A DNA stretch of 64,000 nucleotides. Origin: Oricola indica. Lineage in GTDB: Bacteria > Pseudomonadota > Alphaproteobacteria > Rhizobiales > Rhizobiaceae. Position numbers and translations under genes: made by a program. The first letter of the stretch is position 1. Each line of letters begins with the position of its first letter. The stretch is from positions 124,001 through 188,000 of the forward strand of contig NZ_JAINFJ010000001.1 in the NCBI RefSeq assembly GCF_019966595.1, read 5' to 3'. Shown in pieces: positions 1 to 7,395 of this stretch. The notes beneath the pieces are model-generated. The model was not told the origin of the DNA. It saw nothing but the letters and a program-made list of their open reading frames with translations, and made no database searches.

Positions 1-315
1 CTCAGCCGCCATCGTCACCCTGCCCCGGTTCATGGCTATGTGATCAAAGGGAGCTGGCGCTATCTTGAGCATGACTGGATCGCGACCGAAGGCGGCTACG
101 TGTTCGAGCCACCTGGCGACACCCACACATTGGTCGTCGATGAAGACGTCGAGGAGATGATCACGCTCTTCAACGTGAACGGCTGCATGTACTACGTCGA
201 CCCTTGGGGCAAAAACATCGGCTACGAAGATGTCTTCACCAAAATCGACATGTGCCGAGCCCACTACGATTCCATTGGATTGGGCGCGGATTTTGTCGAT
301 CAATTCATCCGTTGA
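1..315 (+). CDS. Cupin protein, 2,4'-dihydroxyacetophenone dioxygenase-like (5' truncated by window edge)
   Basis: The reading frame is open from base 1 and ends at TGA 313-315, so only the C-terminal 104 residues are visible. The start HRHPAPVHGY is the metal-binding strand of a cupin barrel, with His residues before a Pro-Val-His. FEPPGDTHTLV supplies the second cupin motif. The tail pattern (DVFTKIDMCR...HYDSIGLGAD) is typical of the 2,4'-dihydroxyacetophenone dioxygenase family of non-haem iron ring-cleavage cupins. These cleave the C-C bond of hydroxyacetophenones in the characterised member; many homologues have no known substrate. It converges with the GntR gene and may belong to a different transcription unit. 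Family is fairly sure, substrate unknown. Confidence 0.75.
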   Translation, partial: LSRHRHPAPVHGYVIKGSWRYLEHDWIATEGGYVFEPPGDTHTLVVDEDVEEMITLFNVNGCMYYVDPWGKNIGYEDVFTKIDMCRAHYDSIGLGADFVDQFIR

Positions 316-459
316 TGCAAGGCGAACAAACATCGCTTCGCGACAGCTGACGCCGTAAGCGCCGCTGTCGCAGCGGCTTCGGACGTCCGCTCGGTCCACA
401 CGGCCGAGCGGATAAGGAGGGATGCGGCGACGGAGCGGAGGTCCCCTCCGCGGAGGCCG
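316..459. other. Convergent intergenic gap with three inverted repeats
   Basis: No coding potential is recognised between the cupin and gntR stops. Three dyads are visible: GCCGCTG/CAGCGGC at 361-377 with a 3-nt loop, CCGCTCGG/CCGAGCGG at 387-411 with a 9-nt loop, and the palindrome CCTCCGCGGAGG at 445-456. None has a good T-run, so they are possible transcript-end or mRNA-stabilising hairpins for the two converging genes, not classical terminators. Confidence 0.4.
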
Positions 460-1230
460 TCAGCTTTCTTCGAGAGGGATGTCGTAGGAAAGGACGAAAT
501 GTTCCGACGGCGCGGCGGTAATCGTCACCTCCACCGCGCGCTGTTTGTCCGTGAGGTAGACCATCTCGGTCGACATCAGCGGGCTACCGGCAGCGACACC
601 CAACTCGCGCGCTTGCGCTTTGCTTGCCACCTCGGCGCGAGCCGTAACCAGGACTCGCTCGATCCGTATGCTCAGGCAACGTTGCAGGTTTCGGAAAACC
701 AGTTTGTCGGTGAAATCCGACACCTTCATCTTCTCGCCGATGTCAGGCGGGAAAAAGGTGGTGATCAGTGTCTTGATCTGGCCGTCTTTGGACAGGTGGC
801 CGCGCAGACACCAGCCCGCCTCGCCCGGCGCGAGGCCAAAATGCGCCTCTGCCAGCGGACTTTTCTCCAGCGCGTAGGAATTGATAACCAGAACCGTACC
901 GCTGGTCGACGCCACGAGATCTTCCAGCGATTCATACCGCGTTCCGGCCCGCACAGTCGGGCTCTTTGCCGTCACCTTGGCCGGTTTGGCCGAGCGTTTC
1001 TGGATCAATCCGAGGTCTTCCAGCTCGCGAAGAGCCCGTCGCACCGTGATAAGACTCACGCCGAGATGCGCCTCAATCTCCGCTTCCTTGGGCAGGTCGG
1101 TTCCGACCTCGATGTCGCCCCGGACGATCATTCCGCGAATCAGATCAGCCAGCTGCTGATAGAGTGGCCCGTCCTCTCGCGAGAGCTTGTTACGCGGAAA
1201 ACGGTCGATGATTGAAGCGGCGGAGACCAT
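460..1230 (-). CDS. GntR/HutC-family transcriptional regulator (wHTH + UTRA)
   Basis: 256 residues, the usual length for HutC-type GntR regulators. Residues about 20-90 form the winged helix (PLYQQLADLIRGMI, then a helix-turn-helix ending VRRALRELEDLGLI). Residues about 110-250 resemble a UTRA effector domain (VLVTARAEVASKAQARELGV). It lies downstream of and in the same direction as the sugar-type ABC/SMP-30 genes but is separated from them by 169 bp and has its own plausible promoter. It is inferred to repress the ABC operon through the palindrome at 7026-7037, with the transported sugar or its lactone/acid as effector. The effector cannot be read from sequence. Confidence 0.85.
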   Translation of the reverse strand: MVSAASIIDRFPRNKLSREDGPLYQQLADLIRGMIVRGDIEVGTDLPKEAEIEAHLGVSLITVRRALRELEDLGLIQKRSAKPAKVTAKSPTVRAGTRYESLEDLVASTSGTVLVINSYALEKSPLAEAHFGLAPGEAGWCLRGHLSKDGQIKTLITTFFPPDIGEKMKVSDFTDKLVFRNLQRCLSIRIERVLVTARAEVASKAQARELGVAAGSPLMSTEMVYLTDKQRAVEVTITAAPSEHFVLSYDIPLEES

Positions 1231-1265
1231 TCTTTACCTGCTCGGATATCTGAATCTCTTCAGCT

Positions 1266-1294
1266 ATTATCATACTTGCTTGGCTTATGTGTAA
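1266..1294 (-). promoter_or_regulatory. Candidate gntR promoter
   Basis: On the minus strand TTACAC (1294-1289) and GATAAT (1271-1266) are separated by exactly 17 nt, 36 bp upstream of the gntR start. The -10 region reads AGTATGATAAT, which shares the AGTAT and ATAAT elements with the palindromic operator of the ABC operon and would fit weak autoregulation. This is a visual call only. Confidence 0.4.
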
Positions 1295-1399
1295 CCAGCG
1301 CCGCTGTTTTCACACGCAACCTTAGTCGCGCCAGTCGCGTGGGCGTCCGCTCCGGTGCCTCGCATAGGTTCAGGCGAAGCCATGTGCCGATCCGTAGAC

Positions 1400-2284
1400 C
1401 TACCCCTCGAAAGCCGGGAGCGGTAACCCTTTCACGCCGACGTCCAGCGCGAACAGTCCACCCGGACTGGTCTGCCCCTTCAGTTCCTCCATCGGACGCT
1501 TCAGCACCGCGGTCGTGACATAGAGCACGTCCAGGTCCGGCCCGCCGAATTCGCAGCAGGTGGGGAGATCGGTCGGCATGGTGATACTTGCCATCCGGAT
1601 ACCGTCGGGATCGTACCGATCGACCCGGCCTTTGAACGGAATGGTCACCCAGTAACACCCTTCCGCGTCGACCGTGGTGCCATCCGCGATGTCGCCGGGT
1701 TCGGTAAACTCGATGAAGGTCCGCCCGTTTTCGATCTCGCCTGTGGCGGCGTCGAAGTCGTAGACATTCACAACCGGCGTATGGCTGTCCGAGAAATACA
1801 TCCGGGTGCTATCGGGGCTCCAGGCAAGCCCGTTGGAGCAGCCAATGCCATCGATCATCCGGTGCACGGTCAAGTCGGTATCCATCCGGTAAAGCGACCC
1901 GATGAATTCCAGCTCCTTGCCCGGAGCTTCGAACATCGTACCAGACCAAAAGCGCCCCTGACGGTCGGGCTTTCCGTCATTGAACCTTGTGTCGGGAAGA
2001 TGGGATTCGGGGTCGGCGACAGCGGTGAATTCAGCGGTCTCCGGATCGAAGAAATAGAAGCCGGAGCGCATTGTCAGAACAAGCCCGCCGGATTTCCGCA
2101 GGCCTATGCAGCCCGGATATTCGGGTGTCTCCCAACTGTCGGTTCGGCCGCTTGCCGGATTGGTGCGAAAAATGCGCTGTCCCCAAATGTCGATCCACCA
2201 CAGGACAGCCGCGTCGGGATCCCAGATTGTAGCTTCGCCCAACTGCGCGCCCGCGTCGTGGATGCAGGTGATTTCCACCATCAC
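1400..2284 (-). CDS. SMP-30/gluconolactonase/LRE family protein (sugar lactonase)
   Basis: 294 residues, normal for this six-bladed beta-propeller family, which hydrolyses aldonolactones to aldonic acids using a divalent metal. Recognisable metal-site segments are LGEATIWD (Glu17), RFNDGKPDRQGRFW (Asn102/Asp103) and NGLAWSPDSTRMYFSDS near residues 148-164. The first codon is a GTG that overlaps the upstream permease stop (GTGA); an ATG follows immediately, so the true start is 2284 or 2281. As the last gene of the ABC operon it implies that the imported sugar is oxidised to a lactone, although no sugar dehydrogenase is present here. Confidence 0.88.
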   Translation of the reverse strand: MMVEITCIHDAGAQLGEATIWDPDAAVLWWIDIWGQRIFRTNPASGRTDSWETPEYPGCIGLRKSGGLVLTMRSGFYFFDPETAEFTAVADPESHLPDTRFNDGKPDRQGRFWSGTMFEAPGKELEFIGSLYRMDTDLTVHRMIDGIGCSNGLAWSPDSTRMYFSDSHTPVVNVYDFDAATGEIENGRTFIEFTEPGDIADGTTVDAEGCYWVTIPFKGRVDRYDPDGIRMASITMPTDLPTCCEFGGPDLDVLYVTTAVLKRPMEELKGQTSPGGLFALDVGVKGLPLPAFEG

Positions 2285-3264
2285 TTGGCTCCTTGTGTTT
2301 TACGGCGGCCGAACAGAGCCGCCCATGTAGCACTTACGCCATCGCTGCTCAGCGCGACGGTAATCAGGATCACGGCGCCATAGACGACCTGAAGCGCTCC
2401 GCTGGAGAGGTTCAGGGCCGGCAGGAGGCCGGTGAGGATGGTCAGCACCAGCGCGCCCGCGACTGTGCCAACGTAGTGGCCCGTTCCACCGAGGATCGAC
2501 GCCCCGCCGATGGCCGCCGCCGCCACGGAGGTGAAGAGGTACGGGTCGCCCATGCCGAGATAGGCCTGGCCCGAATAGCCAGTCATCAGCATCCCGGCAA
2601 AGGCTGCCGTCATGCCCGAGCCCACATAGGTCAGGATCTTGGTGCGGCGTGTCGGGACACCCGAGAACTCGGCCACGGTCTCATTGCCGCCGAGAGCGTA
2701 GAGGTGACGCCCGAATGACATCTTGGACAAGAGCACCGTCGCTGCCACGCCCAGCACCGCCCAGATCACGACGATCACGGGGACCTGGCCGAGCTGCCCG
2801 ACGGCGAGGAACCGGATGGCGTCGGGCGCGAGCGGTGTCGGCGAGCCGCCCGTAAAGACCAGGATCAGCCCTTGCAGCATCACGTTCGTTGCCAAGGTCA
2901 TGATGATCGCCGGCACTCCGAAATAGGCCACACCGACACCGTTGAACAATCCTATACCACCGCCCAGGGCGAGCATCAGCGGCATGACCCAGAGCAGCGG
3001 CAGGTTCTCGGACGCGCAGAGCATGGTCATCAGGATCGCGGCCGTATTCAGAACCCAGGGGATCGACAGATCGATGCCCGCCCCGATGATGACGAAGGTC
3101 TGGCCCAGCGCCACAATGCCGACGAAGGCGGCGAGAACCAGGGTCGCCCTTATATTGGCCGCGGACAAGAATCCCGGTGAGAAAGCCGCTGTAACGAGGA
3201 GTAGGAGCACCACCGCGCCGTAAGCCAGCAGGACAGCGCGATTGCGGACAAGAAAACCGTTCAT
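2281..3264 (-). CDS. CUT2-type sugar ABC transporter permease (RbsC-like), second
   Basis: 327 residues from ATG 3264, which overlaps the preceding permease stop (ATGA). A longer open frame exists upstream but runs through that gene, so this start is preferred. It is hydrophobic throughout, with the family signatures GQTFVIIGAGIDLSIP near residue 60 and AAIGGASILGGTGHYVGTVAGA near residue 265, as in RbsC/XylH permeases. It pairs with the adjacent permease to form a heterodimeric channel, as in CUT2 systems with two permease genes. Substrate not determinable. Confidence 0.9.
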   Translation of the reverse strand: MNGFLVRNRAVLLAYGAVVLLLLVTAAFSPGFLSAANIRATLVLAAFVGIVALGQTFVIIGAGIDLSIPWVLNTAAILMTMLCASENLPLLWVMPLMLALGGGIGLFNGVGVAYFGVPAIIMTLATNVMLQGLILVFTGGSPTPLAPDAIRFLAVGQLGQVPVIVVIWAVLGVAATVLLSKMSFGRHLYALGGNETVAEFSGVPTRRTKILTYVGSGMTAAFAGMLMTGYSGQAYLGMGDPYLFTSVAAAAIGGASILGGTGHYVGTVAGALVLTILTGLLPALNLSSGALQVVYGAVILITVALSSDGVSATWAALFGRRKTQGAK

Positions 3265-4223
3265 TGCGCTTGCCCTTTCGCGGTCTTCTCTGTCAGCGAA
3301 CTGGTCAGGACCGCGACCAGAAGGATCATGCCCGAGAGCACCGGCTGCCAATGGCTGGAGATGCGCAAGGCGAAGACCAGACTGCCAATCAGGATCAGGA
3401 TGAAGGCACCGACAACCGTGCCCATGAGGCCGCCACGCCCGCCGAAAAGGCTGACCCCACCGATCACCGCCGCGGCAACCGAGGGAAGGATGTAGTCTTT
3501 GCCGATGATGGGCGAGCCTCCCCCTGTCTGCGTCGTCAGGTAAAGCGCGCCGGCAGCGGCAAAAAATCCGGAAAGCCCGTAGGCGGCGATGTCCACCCGC
3601 ATGATCGACACACCGGACAGGAATGCCGATTTCTCGCTCGATCCGGTGGCCCGGATCGTCGTACCCAGCCGAGTGGATTTGAACCAGAACCAAAAGCCGA
3701 TCAGGGCGATCATCATCCAGACCGGCCCGGCGAGACCCAGCAATTCGCTGTAGCCGAATCCGATCCACCAATCGGGAACCGATCCGCCATCGGTCGGCAG
3801 GATGATCATCGCCACTCCGCTGAGAACCGACCATGTCGCCAGTGTCACCAGAAAGGGCTGGAGCTGCAGAGAGTTGATCATGACGCCGTTGGCCGCTCCG
3901 ATCAGGAAGCCAAGTAACAGGATTGCCGAGGACCAAAGGACGATGTTGACGGGATCAGTGCCAAACTGGGTGGCCGCGATCACCGTTCCGAGGCTGACCA
4001 TGCCGCCGACGGAAAGGTCGATGCCGCCGCGAAGGATCACGATTGTCTGTCCAGTGGCAACAAGGATCAGTGTCATTGCCGAGCCGGTCACAAGGTTCAG
4101 CTCGTCTATGGAGAACACGCCGCGCTGCAGCGACGCATACGTCGCCAGAATCGCCACGAGCATGACGCAGGCGGTCAGGAACGGTGCCTTGTCCAGAAGG
4201 TAGTTGCGCAGGCTGGTACTCAT
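3261..4223 (-). CDS. CUT2-type sugar ABC transporter permease (RbsC-like), first
   Basis: 320 residues from ATG 4223, one base after the ATPase stop. It has the family motif GQTIVILRGGIDLSVGGMVS near residue 65 and AAVIGGVSLFGGRGG near residue 255. Multiple transmembrane helices are evident, and the N-terminus (NYLLDKAPFLTACVMLV) leads straight into the first one. It is paralogous to the following permease, and the two overlap by four bases, implying translational coupling and equal stoichiometry. Confidence 0.9.
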   Translation of the reverse strand: MSTSLRNYLLDKAPFLTACVMLVAILATYASLQRGVFSIDELNLVTGSAMTLILVATGQTIVILRGGIDLSVGGMVSLGTVIAATQFGTDPVNIVLWSSAILLLGFLIGAANGVMINSLQLQPFLVTLATWSVLSGVAMIILPTDGGSVPDWWIGFGYSELLGLAGPVWMMIALIGFWFWFKSTRLGTTIRATGSSEKSAFLSGVSIMRVDIAAYGLSGFFAAAGALYLTTQTGGGSPIIGKDYILPSVAAAVIGGVSLFGGRGGLMGTVVGAFILILIGSLVFALRISSHWQPVLSGMILLVAVLTSSLTEKTAKGQAQ

Positions 4224-4224
4224 G

Positions 4225-5724
4225 TCAGGTATCCTTCTCGAGGACGGCAGCGCGCAAAATTGCTTCCTCGGATATCGCGCTGCGGTCCAGCAGTGCCGCG
4301 ACATGGCCGGCGCGCAGAACCATGACACGGTCGCAGACATGGACCAGTTCCGGCATGTCGCTGGAATGAAACAGGATGGCGTAGCCCTGTGCGGCAAGGT
4401 CGCGCATGAGCTGAAAGATCTCGCTCTTGGTGCCCACATCGACACCCCGGGTCGGGTCGTAAAGCAGGAGAACCCGCGCTTCGGTCAGGAGCATCTTGCC
4501 GAAAACCACTTTCTGCTGATTGCCGCCCGAGAGCGTTCCCGCCTCCTGCTCTGGCGTTTCGACCTTGATCGAAAGGAGATCGACCATCTCGCGCACCAGA
4601 GCCGCTTCGCGTTTCGAATCGACAAGACCGCACCACGTCATGCGGCGCTGTACGGAAAGGGTCAGGTTTTCGCGAACACTCATCGAGTTGAGGAGCCCCT
4701 GCCCGCCGCGATCCTCGGGCACGAGCGCGATGCCGTCTCGCCCCGAGAGCGCCTGGTTGGGAGAGTTGAACCGAGCGGCCCGGCCCCAAAGTTCGACCTC
4801 GCCGGTGGACCGACTGGCCCCGAAGAGAGACTGGAACAATTCGCGGTGCCCGTGGCCCTGCAGGCCTCCGACACCCAGAACTTCGCCTTCGCGCAACTCG
4901 AAACCGACGCCGCGCAGACGCGAGCCGCATTCGAGGTTCGAAACCTTCAGCGCGATCCGGCCCGTGGTCGTGTCGTGGCGCTCGGGATAGAGCCGGTCCA
5001 TCTGCCGGCCAATCATTTGCGCCACGATTTCGTCATCGCTGACCTCGTCGGTGACGTGGGTCGCAACGGTTGATCCGTTCCGAAAGATGGTCATGCGGTC
5101 GGCGATCGAACGTACCTCGCCCATACGGTGCGAGATGAAAATGACAAGGAGCCCTTCTTCCGCCAGCTTGCGCGTGAGCTTCAGCAACCACTCCGTTTCT
5201 TTCGCGGGCAGCGCGGACGTTGCTTCGTCCAATATGAGAACACGCGTGGACTTGGCCAATCCCTTGGCAATCTCGACGATTTGTTGTTCCGCCAGAGTCA
5301 GGCGACGCACGTCGCGATCCGCCTGAATAGGTGGAAACTCGTACTTCTCGAACAAATCCAGTGTTTTGCGCCTGAGTTCACGCCTGTCGGCCGCACCCCA
5401 CCAACGGCGAGGCTCACGGCGAAACCAGATATTCTCCTCCACGGTCAGGTCCGGGATCAGCGACAACTCCTGGAAAACCGCCGTGACTCCGGTGGTCTCC
5501 GCATCGTCGGGATTGGCTGGATTGTAGTGAGCGCCGTCGAACAGCACGTCTCCACCATCATGCGCCACCGCACCGGCCAGAATCTGGATGAAAGTCGACT
5601 TGCCGGCTCCGTTTTCGCCGATCAGGGCGTGCACTTCACCCGCCCTTGCCGAAAAGGATGCCTGTTCGAGCGCGACAATGCCGCCATAACGCTTTGTCAG
5701 GCCACTGACTTCGATGAGGTCCAT
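4225..5724 (-). CDS. CUT2 sugar ABC transporter ATP-binding protein (RbsA/XylG-like)
   Basis: 499 residues with two fused nucleotide-binding domains, the normal CUT2 layout. Domain 1 has Walker A GENGAGKST at 36-44 and Walker B LILDEATSAL. Domain 2 is degenerate: its Walker A position reads GLQGHGHREL (no Lys), followed by a good signature LSGGNQQKVV. Its Walker B/D-loop reads LLLYDPTRGVDVG, where most family members have LDEPTRG, so the usual Asp-Glu pair is Tyr-Asp. A degenerate second site is common in CUT2 ATPases, but the Walker B change goes further than usual. The start at 5724 begins exactly at the conserved MDLIEVSGLTKRYGG; the frame is open further upstream but through the hairpin. 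Confidence 0.9.
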   Translation of the reverse strand: MDLIEVSGLTKRYGGIVALEQASFSARAGEVHALIGENGAGKSTFIQILAGAVAHDGGDVLFDGAHYNPANPDDAETTGVTAVFQELSLIPDLTVEENIWFRREPRRWWGAADRRELRRKTLDLFEKYEFPPIQADRDVRRLTLAEQQIVEIAKGLAKSTRVLILDEATSALPAKETEWLLKLTRKLAEEGLLVIFISHRMGEVRSIADRMTIFRNGSTVATHVTDEVSDDEIVAQMIGRQMDRLYPERHDTTTGRIALKVSNLECGSRLRGVGFELREGEVLGVGGLQGHGHRELFQSLFGASRSTGEVELWGRAARFNSPNQALSGRDGIALVPEDRGGQGLLNSMSVRENLTLSVQRRMTWCGLVDSKREAALVREMVDLLSIKVETPEQEAGTLSGGNQQKVVFGKMLLTEARVLLLYDPTRGVDVGTKSEIFQLMRDLAAQGYAILFHSSDMPELVHVCDRVMVLRAGHVAALLDRSAISEEAILRAAVLEKDT

Positions 5725-5758
5725 GGGCACTTCTGCACTGTTGACTGTGGGTGAAAAC

Positions 5759-5791
5759 TCCCTTCCCGGCGTACGAGGCGCCGGGAAGGGA
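5759..5791 (-). terminator. Strong hairpin between sugar-binding-protein gene and ATPase gene
   Basis: A perfect 13-bp stem (TCCCTTCCCGGCG and its complement) with a 7-nt loop, followed on the minus strand by GTTTTC. It lies 14 bp after the binding-protein stop, so it can act as a leaky terminator or 3'-end stabiliser that gives more binding protein than membrane components. Confidence 0.7.
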
Positions 5792-5804
5792 AGCAAGGTG
5801 CCGT

Positions 5805-6875
5805 TCAGTTGGTTCCGGCGGCTTCCTCTGCCGTGATCTCGACCCATTCGGGCGAAATCGGCATGCCAAGCCCGGGCGGCTGGTCGGGAAAGGCGTTAAC
5901 GCCGACTTCCAGCTTCTCCATGGGCTGGTCCGGATGCAACTTCGAGGGCACCGGGTTGTTCGTCAGCATCGGCCCCTTGAAGGTGATCACACGCTCCTCG
6001 GGACGGACGCCGGTATCGAGGATTTCGACCGCCAGCTTGATTGCCTCGGCCGAAAGATAGGCAGGGTTCGACATCAGGATACAGTTGGCCCCCTCGGTCG
6101 TCGCACAGGCCAGCGCCGAAGTGTTGTAGGAACCGCCCACGATTGGCACCAATGGACGCCCGGCGTTCTGAAGCGCCTGAAGCGCGCCTGCGCCATAACC
6201 CTGCGTCAGGATGCCATCGATCTGCGGATTGGCGGCAAGCAGCGCCGCGACACCTGCCTGTTCGGGCCCGAGAGCGTAATCACCATTGAAATAGCCGACA
6301 ATCTCGATGCCGGGATATCCCTCAAGTACACTCTCGAAACCACCCTGCAATTGCGCGGAGATTGGCGCTCCGGCCAAGCCGCGGTCGACGATCACCTTCC
6401 CTTCGCCGCCAATCTGCTCGGCCAGCCATTCGGCGGTCACCTCCGCGATCACATCCCAGTCGGAGGCGAGCGCATAAGCGCAATCCTCTGTCACCACCTG
6501 GTCGAAGCTGATAACCAGAATACCGGCCGCGCAGGCCTTGCGGATGGTCGGGTTCAGACCCTCGGCCGAGGCCGAATCGATCAGGATGGCATCCGGCCGC
6601 GCCCGTATCATGTTGTTCAACGACGTGATCTGCGTCTGAACCGCATTCTCGACGTTCTCGATGCGCAAATTCACCCGGCCAGCCAGTGGCGGCTTGTCAA
6701 TGACGGCCTCGGCCGAGCGCAGCATTTGCTGACGCCAGTCGTTTCCGACGAAGTTGTTCGATAGGAAGATTTCGTAGGTGGGTTCGTCGGCGGCAATTGC
6801 GGACCCCGCGCCGGCAACTCCCAGCATAAGCGCGAGCGCCAGTGCGCCCTGTTTTCGAAAAATAGGCAATAACAT
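5805..6875 (-). CDS. Sugar ABC transporter periplasmic substrate-binding protein (type 1 PBP)
   Basis: 356 residues. The N-terminus (MLLPIFRKQGALALALMLG) is a Sec signal with a probable cleavage after AIA, before ADEPTYE. The mature part has ribose-binding-protein family features: an early NNFVGNDWRQQM segment, ARPDAILIDSASAEGLNPTI, and a hinge region around VIVDRGLAGAPISAQL. The SD GGAGGAGA lies just upstream of the ATG. It is the first gene of the operon, followed by a strong hairpin. The ligand is probably a monosaccharide, polyol or similar; the lactonase suggests an aldose, but this is inference. Confidence 0.9.
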   Translation of the reverse strand: MLLPIFRKQGALALALMLGVAGAGSAIAADEPTYEIFLSNNFVGNDWRQQMLRSAEAVIDKPPLAGRVNLRIENVENAVQTQITSLNNMIRARPDAILIDSASAEGLNPTIRKACAAGILVISFDQVVTEDCAYALASDWDVIAEVTAEWLAEQIGGEGKVIVDRGLAGAPISAQLQGGFESVLEGYPGIEIVGYFNGDYALGPEQAGVAALLAANPQIDGILTQGYGAGALQALQNAGRPLVPIVGGSYNTSALACATTEGANCILMSNPAYLSAEAIKLAVEILDTGVRPEERVITFKGPMLTNNPVPSKLHPDQPMEKLEVGVNAFPDQPPGLGMPISPEWVEITAEEAAGTN

Positions 6876-6894
6876 GGATTCTCCTCCCGATTCC

Positions 6895-6921
6895 GATGTC
6901 GATGTCGATGTCGATGTCGAT
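6895..6921. repeat. Hexanucleotide tandem repeat (GATGTC)x4.5 in the 5' UTR of the binding-protein gene
   Basis: Four complete GATGTC units at 6895-6918 plus GAT. On the transcript this is GACAUC repeated, ending only 7 bp upstream of the SD of the binding-protein gene. A slippage-prone tract here could tune translation by changing 5' UTR length or structure in 6-nt steps. Confidence 0.8.
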
Positions 6922-7023
6922 AAATGCAGTTTCGCCGCGTTGCGCGCAGCGAGAGTCCGGTCCTCCTCAACGTAATCTCAACGTCATGTCACACTCCGGA
7001 TCCGTCCAGAGCGTCCCTTTATG

Positions 7024-7049
7024 ATTATACTAGTATACTCTTATGTCAA
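7024..7049 (-). promoter_or_regulatory. Promoter with overlapping palindromic operator for the sugar ABC operon
   Basis: Minus strand: TTGACA (7049-7044) and a perfect TATAAT (7029-7024) separated by 14 nt. The perfect 12-bp palindrome TATACTAGTATA (7026-7037) overlaps the -10 box, and AGTATACT (7032-7039) is a second overlapping palindrome. An AT-rich GTATAC-type dyad over the -10 is what a GntR-family repressor site should look like. The 14-nt spacer is shorter than the usual 16-18, so the true -35 may be different or the promoter intrinsically weak. Confidence 0.6.
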
Positions 7050-7395
7050 TCTTCTGGATGCCGGACCTTTGGGACAGACGGACACCGCCGAAAGTCGTCC
7101 GAGCCCACCGGCACTTCCGCGCCGACGATCCGCAGTGCTGGGATTTCATGATGATGTGATCATCTGAGGCGAAATCGTGAGGGCTACGATGTTGACGGAG
7201 CCGAAGGGGTTTCTCGGCCAGCAACAGCCCTGCTCTTCCTCAATTCCAGTACGCCAGATCATTTTGAACTTGGTCTTCTGCCGGGAGCATTGGGGCAGCT
7301 CAGCGACGCTCTGCCAATGGAGGCCGAAGTCCGGTCAGGGCAAGCTCAGCTGTTCGCGACGAATTGCTGTCAGACGGAAATTTCGTCGCCTTCAC
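7050..7395. other. Non-coding gap between sugar operon promoter and cardiolipin synthase
   Basis: Together with the promoter and 5' UTR this makes a 520-bp gene-free interval. Short open frames exist on both strands, but I recognise no protein family in them, and none has a convincing start with an SD. It may hold a degraded gene; nothing further is supportable. Confidence 0.4.
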
